In this document: positions 6,497 to 13,933 of the stretch, piece after piece | Layout of the letters: each line of letters begins with the position of its first letter | Position numbering within the stretch: the stretch's first letter is position 1 | DNA from: a bacterium | Lineage (GTDB): Bacteria; JALSQH01 | Assembly: GCA_026985515.1 (NCBI GenBank) | Contig: JALSQH010000065.1 | Coordinates: 1 to 16,623 of the forward strand | DNA: 16,623 bases | Direction: 5' to 3' | Made by a program: the position numbers and the translations under genes | The notes under the pieces: model-generated | What the model saw: only the letters and a program-made list of their open reading frames with translations | Told to the model about the DNA's origin: nothing | The model's database searches: none

Positions 6497-7927
6497 ATGC
6501 AGTTACCAGAAAAAGGGCTCAGCAGAGAAGAGATCAGAAAAAAACTGGATGAAGTGGCTTCAAAAGATTATGACTGGTCATCCGGGAAGATTTTTGGGTA
6601 TGTATTTGATCCGGGCAAGGAAATTCTGGAAGTTGGGGAGGAGGCTCTCCTGAAATTCTACCATAAAAATGCACTGGATTTTACAGTTTATCCAAGCATT
6701 CTCCAGATGGAAAACTACATAATCTCTTTTGCGGCACAGCATCTCGGAGGGGATGAAAATGTCTCCGGTAACTTCACAAGTGGTGGAACTGAAAGCATTA
6801 TCCTCGCTGTTAAAACTGCAAGAAATTACATGAGGGAAAAGAGGCCCGAGATAACAGAACCTGAAATAATCATTCCAATTACAGCTCACGCAGCATTTCA
6901 CAAGGCGGGACACTACCTTGGTGTGAAGGTTAAGACCATCGGTGTGGATGAAAATTTAAGAGCCGACATAAAACAGTTGAAGGAGGCAATTACCGACAAC
7001 ACGATTCTGATAGCGGGGTCTGCCCCGAGTTACGCTTACGGAGTAATAGACCCCATTGAGGAGATGGCGGCAATTGCAAAGGAAAGAGGTATCCTCTTTC
7101 ACACCGACGCATGTATGGGGGGATTTCTGCTTCCCTTCATAAGAAAATTAGGGAAAAATGTTCCTCCCTTTGACTTTTCAGTTGATGGTGTAACTTCCAT
7201 ATCCATGGATCTCCACAAATACGCCTACACACCAAAGGGAGCATCTGTGATCCTCTACAGGAACAAGGAATTGAGAAAACATCAGATTTTTGCCTGTGCA
7301 AGCTGGACAGGATACACGATGATTAACAGCACGATACAGAGCACAAAAAGCACTGGACCCCTTGCAGCCGCATGGGCAACACTTCAATATGTGGGAGAGG
7401 AAAGGTATCTTGAATTTGCCAGAAAGAAATTAGAAGCCACAGAAAAAGTTGTAAAATTTGTAAAGGAACATCCCGACCTGAGACTCATTGCGGAACCTGA
7501 CATGACACTGGTGGCTTTTACCTCTGATACGGTGAATATTTTCCACATCATTGATGAGATGAATCTCAAAGGGTGGTATATCCAGCCTGTGCTTTCCTAT
7601 GCTGGAATCAAAGAAAGCATTCACCTATCAATTAACTACTCCAATGTCTTTCACATTGATGAATTTATTGAAGATATGAATACCGCAATAGAAGAGGCGA
7701 AAAAATTACCCAGCGGAACACTTCTCCAAAAAGCGTCTGAGATTTTCAGCAGTCAAGAAGGTTTCCAGCTGACACCAGAGGTAATCAGAAACCTGATGGA
7801 ATTGGCAGGAGTGAAGGATGGGAAAATTCCAGAAAGGTTTGCCCCAATAAACGAAGTTCTCAACATACTTCCTGCGGAACTCAGAGAGACTCTCCTTGTG
7901 GAATTTGCAAATTACATGTTCAGATGA
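6497..7927 (+). CDS. PLP-dependent group II decarboxylase family, sphingosine-1-phosphate lyase-like
   Basis: This 476-residue, full-length, soluble fold-type I PLP enzyme begins at an ATG with a strong AGGAG ribosome-binding site. Family marks are DWSSGKIFGYVF (residues 26-37, the lyase-type GK-x-x-G-x-V/Y motif) and GNFTSGGTESI (91-101, phosphate-binding loop). HAAFHKA follows at 131-137 (His stacking on PLP), then HTDACMGGF (202-210, Asp204 to the pyridine nitrogen). SMDLHKYAYTPKG (236-248) carries the Schiff-base Lys241. The overall pattern is nearest to bacterial/archaeal sphingosine-1-phosphate lyase-like proteins, which cleave phosphorylated amino alcohols to an aldehyde and phosphoethanolamine. 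Relatives decarboxylate glutamate, aspartate or tyrosine. It lacks the membrane anchor of the eukaryotic lyase. The substrate is open; the neighbouring carboxylate/amino acid transporter makes an amino acid substrate reasonable. Confidence 0.88.
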   Translation: MQLPEKGLSREEIRKKLDEVASKDYDWSSGKIFGYVFDPGKEILEVGEEALLKFYHKNALDFTVYPSILQMENYIISFAAQHLGGDENVSGNFTSGGTESIILAVKTARNYMREKRPEITEPEIIIPITAHAAFHKAGHYLGVKVKTIGVDENLRADIKQLKEAITDNTILIAGSAPSYAYGVIDPIEEMAAIAKERGILFHTDACMGGFLLPFIRKLGKNVPPFDFSVDGVTSISMDLHKYAYTPKGASVILYRNKELRKHQIFACASWTGYTMINSTIQSTKSTGPLAAAWATLQYVGEERYLEFARKKLEATEKVVKFVKEHPDLRLIAEPDMTLVAFTSDTVNIFHIIDEMNLKGWYIQPVLSYAGIKESIHLSINYSNVFHIDEFIEDMNTAIEEAKKLPSGTLLQKASEIFSSQEGFQLTPEVIRNLMELAGVKDGKIPERFAPINEVLNILPAELRETLLVEFANYMFR

Positions 7928-7937
7928 GGAGGAAAAG

Positions 7938-9302
7938 ATGGCTCCAACTTTTCCCTTTAATTTCATGCTTATTTTCAGTTTCCTGTCCGCTCTTCTCATA
8001 ACAGGGTTCATTTTACGGGCAAAAATAGGTTTCATACAGAAATACCTCTTCCCAAGCTCCCTCATCGGAGGAATAATTGGTTTCATTATAGTGAATGCTT
8101 TAAAAATGGATACAAAAATATTTGAAACCTTTGCCTACCATTTTTTCAATCTCTCATTTATTTCCATAGGGCTAACTCCAACACCCCCCGAGGAAAAACT
8201 GGAAAAACACGAAAGCAGAGATTCCTTCCTCGGAGCTTTATGGATGGCACTCTTTGAAGGGGCAATCTTCCCCTTACAGGCAGCTGTGGGTGGAATATTT
8301 GTTCTCATCTTTGTCATACTGGGTATGAAACTTCACCCCGCCTTTGGTTTTCTTCTTCCCCTTGGATTTGAAGAGGGTCCCGGGCAGGCTCTATCCTTTG
8401 GAAAGGTCTGGGAAAAACTGGGATTTGAGAATGCTGCCATGGTGGGAATAACCTACGCCATTCTGGGATTTGTTGTTGCTATTGTAGTTGGTATACCTCT
8501 CGTAAACTGGGGATTGAGGAAAAAATTAAAATCAACAGATGAACACAAACTTCCTGAAGAATTCATCAAAGGTTTCTATCCTCCAGACAGAACTGAGAAC
8601 ATCACCTTGAGGCAGACCACGCATCCTGCAAATATTGAATCTCTGGCCTTTCAGCTTGGGATGGTGGGACTTGCCTATGGAATTACCTATTATATAACAT
8701 ACTGGATTGCTGCGTTGATTGGTGGCAACATGGGGAAATTGGCATGGGGTTTTTTCTTCCTGTTTGGTATGGTTATCGCAATGGGCATAAGGAGCATTCT
8801 CACTCTCTTTAAAGTTGACTATCTCCTGAGCGTACCCCTTCAAAGGAGAATAACCGGATTTTCTGTGGATTACCTTATTGTTGCAACAGGTGCAGCCATT
8901 CAGCTTGAAATAATCGGTCACTACATTGTACCAATCCTGATTATCTCTACATTTGGAGCAATTGTAACACTGTGGCTTGCGGTATATCTTGGAAGGAGAC
9001 TCCACTCTTACAACATCGAAAGAATGGCAGCAATCTTTGGGACAGTGACAGGTACAGTTTCCACCGGAATTCTTCTTTTGAGAATCGTTGACCCTGAATT
9101 CAAAACTCCTGTTATTAAAGAAATTGGATTTATGAATGTCTTTGCGGTACCAATAATTTTTGTCTTAACAATGATGGTGAATGTGCTTCCATTTAAATAC
9201 CATCTCGGAACACTGACGGTAACACTTATCTTTCTTGGAGTTACCGTAACAGTAATTGCACTCATGAAAATAATAGGCCTTATAAAAGAACCAAAATTTT
9301 AA
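7938..9302 (+). CDS. sodium/glutamate symporter-like (GltS/ESS family) membrane transporter
   Basis: I place the start at ATG 7938 because GAGGAGG ends five bases before it. The frame is open upstream to 7896, but that part overlaps the end of the previous gene. The 454-residue protein has roughly a dozen hydrophobic segments. Two Gly-rich re-entrant-like stretches resemble the two halves of the GltS family: LGFEEGPGQALSFG near residue 145, and GTVTGTVSTGILLLRIVDP near residue 365. ESS proteins import glutamate or related anionic amino acids with sodium. The cytoplasmic loop around residues 195-230 (KLKSTDEHKLPEEF...) is long and charged. Its placement directly behind the PLP enzyme suggests that it supplies that enzyme's substrate. 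Glutamate itself is only one possibility. Confidence 0.8.
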   Translation: MAPTFPFNFMLIFSFLSALLITGFILRAKIGFIQKYLFPSSLIGGIIGFIIVNALKMDTKIFETFAYHFFNLSFISIGLTPTPPEEKLEKHESRDSFLGALWMALFEGAIFPLQAAVGGIFVLIFVILGMKLHPAFGFLLPLGFEEGPGQALSFGKVWEKLGFENAAMVGITYAILGFVVAIVVGIPLVNWGLRKKLKSTDEHKLPEEFIKGFYPPDRTENITLRQTTHPANIESLAFQLGMVGLAYGITYYITYWIAALIGGNMGKLAWGFFFLFGMVIAMGIRSILTLFKVDYLLSVPLQRRITGFSVDYLIVATGAAIQLEIIGHYIVPILIISTFGAIVTLWLAVYLGRRLHSYNIERMAAIFGTVTGTVSTGILLLRIVDPEFKTPVIKEIGFMNVFAVPIIFVLTMMVNVLPFKYHLGTLTVTLIFLGVTVTVIALMKIIGLIKEPKF

Positions 9303-9305
9303 ATC

Positions 9306-10022
9306 ATGATCTGGCTTTTCCCCATTGTTTTTCTATCATTCACCATACAGGCAATGACTGGATTTGGGAGCATAGTCATAGCAGTAACACTTGCTGCGCT
9401 TTTCTATCCCATTAAATCAATTCTTCCCATTCTTGTCATACTGGACTTTATTTTAAACACTTACATCCTTCTCAGGTACTTCAGGTTTATTAATTTCAAC
9501 ATACTCTTCAAAAAAATACTCCCCGCAATGAGCATAGGTTTCATAATTGGACAGGTCATTTTTAACTATGTTGGAGCAGAATCAAAAAGACTTCTCGGCA
9601 TAATTGTGGTAACCCTTGCAGCTTTTGAGCTGTACAACTTTTACAGGAAAAACAGCAAACCCCTATCAAACCTTGCGGCCATTGGATTCTTTTTCTTTGC
9701 AGGAATTGTACATGGAATTTACGCTTCCAGTGGGCCACTTGTGGTGTATGTGGTGGGTAAATTGGGAATTGACAGAACGACATTCAGAAGCACCCTTGAT
9801 GGATTGTGGGTCCTCATGGATATTTTCCTGATCATCTCTTACTTTGTCACCGGAATACTGACTGTCACAACGGTAAAATACACCCTTTATCTGCTCCCCG
9901 TGGTGATAGCAGGACTGATCATTGGAGAGGTTCTCCACCACAGAATAAATGAGAGAAACTTCAGGGGGGTGGTGTATCACCTCCTCTTCCTAACCGGTAT
10001 ATCAATCCTGGTGCTTGGGTGA
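9306..10022 (+). CDS. TSUP (TauE/SafE, DUF81) family permease
   Basis: The protein has 238 residues and about eight hydrophobic segments in two related halves. The first half carries QAMTGFGS (15-22) and the second GIVHGIYASSGPLVVYVV (about 134-151); these paired Gly-rich motifs are typical of TSUP permeases. Characterised members move sulfite, sulfoacetate, other sulfonates or other organic anions, usually outward. The start lies three bases after the transporter stop with no good ribosome-binding site, so translation is probably coupled. In this operon an exporter role for an acidic product is plausible, and a sulfur compound is possible but not shown. Confidence 0.85.
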   Translation: MIWLFPIVFLSFTIQAMTGFGSIVIAVTLAALFYPIKSILPILVILDFILNTYILLRYFRFINFNILFKKILPAMSIGFIIGQVIFNYVGAESKRLLGIIVVTLAAFELYNFYRKNSKPLSNLAAIGFFFFAGIVHGIYASSGPLVVYVVGKLGIDRTTFRSTLDGLWVLMDIFLIISYFVTGILTVTTVKYTLYLLPVVIAGLIIGEVLHHRINERNFRGVVYHLLFLTGISILVLG

Positions 10023-10027
10023 ACAGA

Positions 10028-10069
10028 TTGACTTTTACAATTTTATGTTTTAATTTTGTGTGATACAAT
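10028..10069 (+). promoter_or_regulatory. possible internal promoter before the dehydrogenase genes
   Basis: The only sizeable gap inside the operon (10023-10076) holds TTGACT (10028-10033). It also holds an extended -10-like TGATACAAT, with the hexamer TACAAT at 10064-10069, ending seven bases before ATG 10077. The two elements are too far apart to be one promoter. The -10 element would start RNA at or next to the ATG. Confidence 0.4.
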
Positions 10070-10076
10070 TATTTTG

Positions 10077-11447
10077 ATGGAAGCTATTGATCGTTTAAAG
10101 GAAATAGTTGGAAAAGATTTCGTATTCACCTCCCCTGAAGAAACACTTCTCTACGGCAGGGACGGGGGTTCCACTCCTCCACGGAGGGTCGATGCTGTTG
10201 TTATTCCCGGAAGTGTGGAAGAAGTACAGGAAATAGTCAAATTTGCCAGCAAAAACAATATTCCCGTAACCCCCGCTGGAGCGGGTCTGACTCTCAACGG
10301 TTTAACCATTCCCCTTCACGGCGGTATTGTGGTCGACATGAGAAGAATGAACAGAATACTGGAGGTAAACAGATTATCAAGGTATGTGGTTTTGGAAGCA
10401 GGTGTCACTCAGGGATTTTTGCTTTCATATTTGAAAGAAAACCACCCTGATCTGATGCACTCCATTCCAGAAGCGCCACCCACCGCCACTGTTGTGGGAA
10501 ATCTTCTTATAAAAGGTCATGGTACCCAGGCGTTTTACGGTGAAAATTCTGACATGATAAATGGCCTTGAAGTGGTACTTCCCACAGGTGAACTTCTCTA
10601 CACCGGCTCCCTATCAGTATCAAAGTACTGGTTCACAAAGGGACCTCTTCCAGATCTAACAGGATTATTCATCTCATGGTTCGGTACCACTGGCATTGTG
10701 ACAAAAGCCTCCCTGAGATTATTTCCACGACCAGCCTACAGGGATTCAGTTATGTTCATGATGGACCAGCCTGAATACATCCCTGAATTAATCTACGAAA
10801 TAACTGCAACAAGACTTTTTGACAACATTGGCATGCTGGGGCAGGATCTTCCTGAGTATCTGAAAGGTCATCAGTTTGTGGGAGCAATGATCTCAGGAAA
10901 TTATGAGGAAGAGATAAAACTCAAAAAGGAGATCATTTCCCGGGTGGCAGAAAAATTTGGCGGGAAAGTGCTCCTTATACCTGAAATACCAGATTCAATT
11001 AAAAAGAGATTTATGGAGGAACCACCCTTCGCAGCTGTTGCGGCAGATTTCAGGAAGGGAGGCGGTTTTCAGTATTGTGGAGCAATGATTCCCCTTGAGA
11101 AAGTTCCAGAGGCGTGGAGAAAAGGAGAAGAAATTGCACACAAATACGGCTTTTACTTTTCATGTGCCAACCAGGTTCTTGCCTTCGGTCATGAAGTGAT
11201 GTTTGGCTTTAACTACTCCTTTAACCGTGCCGATCCCGAGGAAGTAGAAAGAGTCGGGGAAGCAATGAAGGAAACCAATGACCTTGTTCTCTCCCTTGAA
11301 GGAATACCATGGAAGGCAGACTTTTACGCCCAGCAAAGAATACTGGCAAAGATGTTTCCAGAAACATACAGATTGATTCAGAAGATAAGAAAAACCCTTG
11401 ACCCTGCTGGCATCATGAATCCGGGAAACTGGGAAAAAGAGGAGTAG
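10077..11447 (+). CDS. FAD-binding oxidoreductase, GlcD/D-lactate dehydrogenase type
   Basis: I chose ATG 10077 (456 residues). A TTG seven codons upstream adds only CDTIIL-type sequence that overlaps the promoter-like element. The N-terminal half is a VAO-type FAD-binding domain: VVIPGSVEEVQEIV (about 41-54), the FAD loop PAGAGLTLNG (about 66-75) and GGIVVDMRRMNRI (82-94). NGLEVVLPTGELL and GLFISWFGTTGIVTKASLRL follow. The C-terminal FAD-oxidase cap ends with the usual KTLDPAGIMNPGNW. Such enzymes oxidise 2-hydroxyacids (glycolate, D-lactate, 2-hydroxyglutarate), and some relatives act on aromatic alcohols. The Fe-S gene follows with no gap, as glcF follows glcD, so electrons probably go from FAD to that protein and on to quinone. 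No ribosome-binding site is visible. Confidence 0.88.
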   Translation: MEAIDRLKEIVGKDFVFTSPEETLLYGRDGGSTPPRRVDAVVIPGSVEEVQEIVKFASKNNIPVTPAGAGLTLNGLTIPLHGGIVVDMRRMNRILEVNRLSRYVVLEAGVTQGFLLSYLKENHPDLMHSIPEAPPTATVVGNLLIKGHGTQAFYGENSDMINGLEVVLPTGELLYTGSLSVSKYWFTKGPLPDLTGLFISWFGTTGIVTKASLRLFPRPAYRDSVMFMMDQPEYIPELIYEITATRLFDNIGMLGQDLPEYLKGHQFVGAMISGNYEEEIKLKKEIISRVAEKFGGKVLLIPEIPDSIKKRFMEEPPFAAVAADFRKGGGFQYCGAMIPLEKVPEAWRKGEEIAHKYGFYFSCANQVLAFGHEVMFGFNYSFNRADPEEVERVGEAMKETNDLVLSLEGIPWKADFYAQQRILAKMFPETYRLIQKIRKTLDPAGIMNPGNWEKEE

Positions 11448-12599
11448 ATGGGACTGGAGGAATACAGGGAAATAATCCACAGGTGCTTCAGATGTGGATA
11501 CTGTAAATTGACTTCGGATTACAACTGGAGGGGGTTCAACTGTCCAGAATATAACAGATTTAAAGTGGAAAGCTACTCCCCAGGTGGAATGCTCTGGCTA
11601 TCCTACGCCGCATTTGTAACGGGAGAGTTAAAACCTGATCAACATCTGAGTGAGATAATATACTCATGCAGCATGTGTGGAAACTGTTCGGCTCAATGCA
11701 GGTTCAAATTTGGAACAATGGTAACCGAGATGTTGAGGAGGACCCGGGAGGAAATTGTGGAAAATCATCCCGAACTTATTCCATCAATTGTGAAAAGGTT
11801 TTTTCAAAATGTTTTCAAATACGGGAATCCCTACGGATCAGTAGAAGAGAATGAAAATCTTAAAAGCGAAATTCCACTCTTCAATGAACAGGAGTACCTT
11901 CTCTTCATTTCGCCACTTTCCTTCTTTGATCCCCTTGTCACTGAATCTGCTCTTTCCCTGATCAGACTCTTCAAAAAATTGAATATCTCCTTTGGTACAC
12001 CGGGATATGAAGAAATCTGTGACGGAAATGAAATACTTATGCTTGGAGAAAAATACCTGTTCAAAGAAATAAAGAAAAGAAACATAGAATTTATGCACTC
12101 AAAAGGTGTGAAAAAAATAGTTACATACTCACCCCATACCTACAACGCAATGAAAAACTACTACAAACTGGAGGGCATAGAGGTTCTCCATTACACCCAG
12201 TTGCTCGCAGAGAAAGTGAAAAAGATCAGAATAAAAGAGAGATTTGATAAAAAGATCACATACCATGATCCATGCTTTCTTGGAAGGTACAACGGTATTT
12301 ATGAAGAACCCAGAAAAATATTAAGATATGTGGCAGAGGAGAATTTTGTGGAGATGCCCCGCAACAGGGAAAATTCATTCTGCTGCGGAGGAGGCGGTGG
12401 AAACTTTTACACAGACTTCGTCGGCGGGGGAAAGGATTCTCCACCCAGAGTGAGGATAAGAGAGGCACTATCAACAGGCGCTGAAGTTGTTGCTGTTGCC
12501 TGTCCAATCTGCAAAATGATGCTCACCAGCGGAGTTAAGGATGAAGCAGCAGACCTGAATGTTCTTGACATATCAGAAATTTTGCTACCGCTTCTCTGA
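11448..12599 (+). CDS. iron-sulfur protein, GlcF/GlpC/HdrD-like, with one intact and one degenerate CCG domain
   Basis: The start ATG directly abuts the stop of the FAD gene (TAGATG), with GAGGAG inside that gene's end as ribosome-binding site. Residues 13-32 (CFRCGYCK...NCP) and 74-84 (CSMCGNCSAQC) carry two [4Fe-4S] motifs. The second CCG domain is complete: HDPCFLGRYNG (273-283), FCCGGGGG (311-318) and ACPICK (351-356), a candidate noncubane cluster site as in heterodisulfide reductase. The first CCG domain keeps the family framework but reads EICDGN where EICCG is usual (190-194), SPHT where CPHC is usual (228-231), and has no Cys in LLFISPLSFF (151-160). It therefore probably binds no cluster. 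Likely role: electron acceptor of the preceding dehydrogenase. Confidence 0.87.
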   Translation: MGLEEYREIIHRCFRCGYCKLTSDYNWRGFNCPEYNRFKVESYSPGGMLWLSYAAFVTGELKPDQHLSEIIYSCSMCGNCSAQCRFKFGTMVTEMLRRTREEIVENHPELIPSIVKRFFQNVFKYGNPYGSVEENENLKSEIPLFNEQEYLLFISPLSFFDPLVTESALSLIRLFKKLNISFGTPGYEEICDGNEILMLGEKYLFKEIKKRNIEFMHSKGVKKIVTYSPHTYNAMKNYYKLEGIEVLHYTQLLAEKVKKIRIKERFDKKITYHDPCFLGRYNGIYEEPRKILRYVAEENFVEMPRNRENSFCCGGGGGNFYTDFVGGGKDSPPRVRIREALSTGAEVVAVACPICKMMLTSGVKDEAADLNVLDISEILLPLL

Positions 12600-13238
12600 G
12601 AATTTTTTTATCAAATCCTGAAAAATTTCAAAGGCAAGTTCTTTAACTCTGTTTAAGGTATCGATGGGCCTATCTTCCAGTTCCTGGAGAACTCCATAGT
12701 TGTAGAGGCTCACAATTCCATGCAGATTACTCCATAATTCAAGAAGGATCAATCTTGCCTTACCAGGCCCAACTTCGGGGAACGCCTCTGTAAGAATATC
12801 CAAAATAAAGTTAAAAACTTCGATCCCCGTTTTCTTACTTTCGTAAGCAAGCCTCTCCATTTCCGTACCTATAAAATCTGAATACCTGGGAGCAGAGGTC
12901 ATTAGCATTATCTCATAATAGTTTTTATTTTTTATGGCGAAATTAATATACGCCTCCCCTATTCTCATCAGTTTTTGAAGGGGGTCATTCACATCTCGTA
13001 CCATGTACCTAAGGCTATTATTTAATTTTTGAAAGGCATTTCTGAGAAGAGTCAGATAAAGCTCATCTTTACTGGAAAAATAATTGTAAAGATTTGCCGC
13101 CGTCATCCCAATTCTTCTGGCTATATTTCTCATACTGAGATTTTCATAACCTTCCCGAATTATGATATCCAGAGCCGCATTAAGGATCTTTTCCTTAATC
13201 TGTTCAACCTCTTCTTTGGGTCTTGGAGGCTTGGCCAT
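12585..13238 (-). CDS. TetR/AcrR family transcriptional regulator with WHG-type C-terminal domain
   Basis: This 217-residue regulator has a TetR N-terminal DNA-binding domain, with the helix-turn-helix at residues 34-54 (LSMRNIARRIGMTAANLYNY) and the following FSSKDELY. The C-terminal ligand domain carries W169-x3-H173-G174 (LWSNLHGIVSL), the mark of the WHG subgroup. AGAGGGAAG lies just before the ATG. It is 17 bases downstream of the DUF2378-like gene and shares its promoter. Its 3' end overlaps the end of the plus-strand Fe-S gene by 15 bases, tail to tail. It may control its own operon through the palindrome at 13863-13888. Control of the metabolic operon is possible but unsupported by a shared site. 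Confidence 0.92.
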   Translation of the reverse strand: MAKPPRPKEEVEQIKEKILNAALDIIIREGYENLSMRNIARRIGMTAANLYNYFSSKDELYLTLLRNAFQKLNNSLRYMVRDVNDPLQKLMRIGEAYINFAIKNKNYYEIMLMTSAPRYSDFIGTEMERLAYESKKTGIEVFNFILDILTEAFPEVGPGKARLILLELWSNLHGIVSLYNYGVLQELEDRPIDTLNRVKELAFEIFQDLIKKFSEKR

Positions 13239-13255
13239 AATACTTCCCTCTAAAT

Positions 13256-13810
13256 TTATTTTACAACAAACTCATATTCAATTATACCGTCATCCATCAA
13301 GGATTTTATCCGTTTAACTTCTACCTTTTTACCGCTTATTAACTCCATCGCTCTTTCAACAAAACCCATGACAGAATACTCAAGATACTTATGCCTAAAA
13401 GGCACATTTATTACTACCGCTCTACAAATATTATTTTCGCATTTCGCTTCTTTTACCTTTCCCTCTGTAAAATAAAGATTCCATAACAGATGTAGTTTCT
13501 CTTCAAAAAACTTTTCCACACTTCCTTCTTTTCTTATTGATTGATAAGGACCCTCTATAAGCGCCCAATTAGCCCCTTCCCTTCCAATTTCCCAATAAGC
13601 ATTTTCATCGCCACTATGAAAAACTTCTACAAATTTATCAATAAAAGGCAAAAAATGCTCAGCAGGGATCAGAGAACTTGGCAGTATTTTCTTCTCAAAA
13701 TAGGGATCCTCTTGTGCATATTCTCTAATAAAAGTTTTCCATCTTTCTTCTCCATACCTCTTTACAACTTCATCTCTCCTTGCCAGAAAAGCCATTCCTT
13801 TAACTTTCAT
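13256..13810 (-). CDS. DUF2378/V4R-like protein, possible small-molecule sensor
   Basis: ATG 13810 is preceded by GGAGGAGG at four bases. An in-frame ATG ten codons earlier (13840) lies inside the promoter -10 box, so I reject it. The 184-residue product looks like the TIGR02265/DUF2378 family known from Myxococcus paralogues. It opens with KVKGMAFLARRDEVVKRYGE, has a middle LPSSLIPAEHFLPFIDKFVE helix segment and a GREGANWAL segment, and ends in a strand like EYEFVVK, as in V4R/heme-NO-binding-related folds. Members have no firmly established biochemical role that I can name. Being first in an operon with a TetR regulator, it could sense or bind a ligand, but this is inference. The family call is by pattern, not by search. 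Confidence 0.65.
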   Translation of the reverse strand: MKVKGMAFLARRDEVVKRYGEERWKTFIREYAQEDPYFEKKILPSSLIPAEHFLPFIDKFVEVFHSGDENAYWEIGREGANWALIEGPYQSIRKEGSVEKFFEEKLHLLWNLYFTEGKVKEAKCENNICRAVVINVPFRHKYLEYSVMGFVERAMELISGKKVEVKRIKSLMDDGIIEYEFVVK

Positions 13811-13835
13811 ACATCCTCCTCCAGAATTTTTATTA

Positions 13836-13865
13836 ATCATATCACAGGACCTTCACATACTTCAA
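13836..13865 (-). promoter_or_regulatory. sigma70-type promoter of the DUF2378-tetR operon
   Basis: On the minus strand TTGAAG (13865-13860) is followed after 18 bases by TATGAT (13841-13836). A TGA directly before the hexamer makes an extended -10. The ATG at 13810 lies about 25 bases downstream. Confidence 0.7.
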
Positions 13866-13888
13866 GTTCTCGCTTTTGCTGGAACATG
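13863..13888. promoter_or_regulatory. imperfect palindrome, candidate TetR operator
   Basis: CAAGTTCTCGC and GCTGGAACATG form an imperfect inverted repeat (8 of 11 positions) around a TTTT centre. It overlaps and extends upstream of the -35 box of the operon that encodes the TetR regulator. Size and position suit TetR autoregulation. Confidence 0.4.
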
Positions 13889-13933
13889 TTACCAATCCCA
13901 AATATAATCTACTTTTTATTGAGAATTTCATAC

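Noticed and set aside
12590-12608. TTCTCTGAGAATTTTTTT as a terminator between the convergent genes
   Set aside because: The stem is only five pairs with a one-base loop, too tight to form a real hairpin; the T-run alone is weak evidence.
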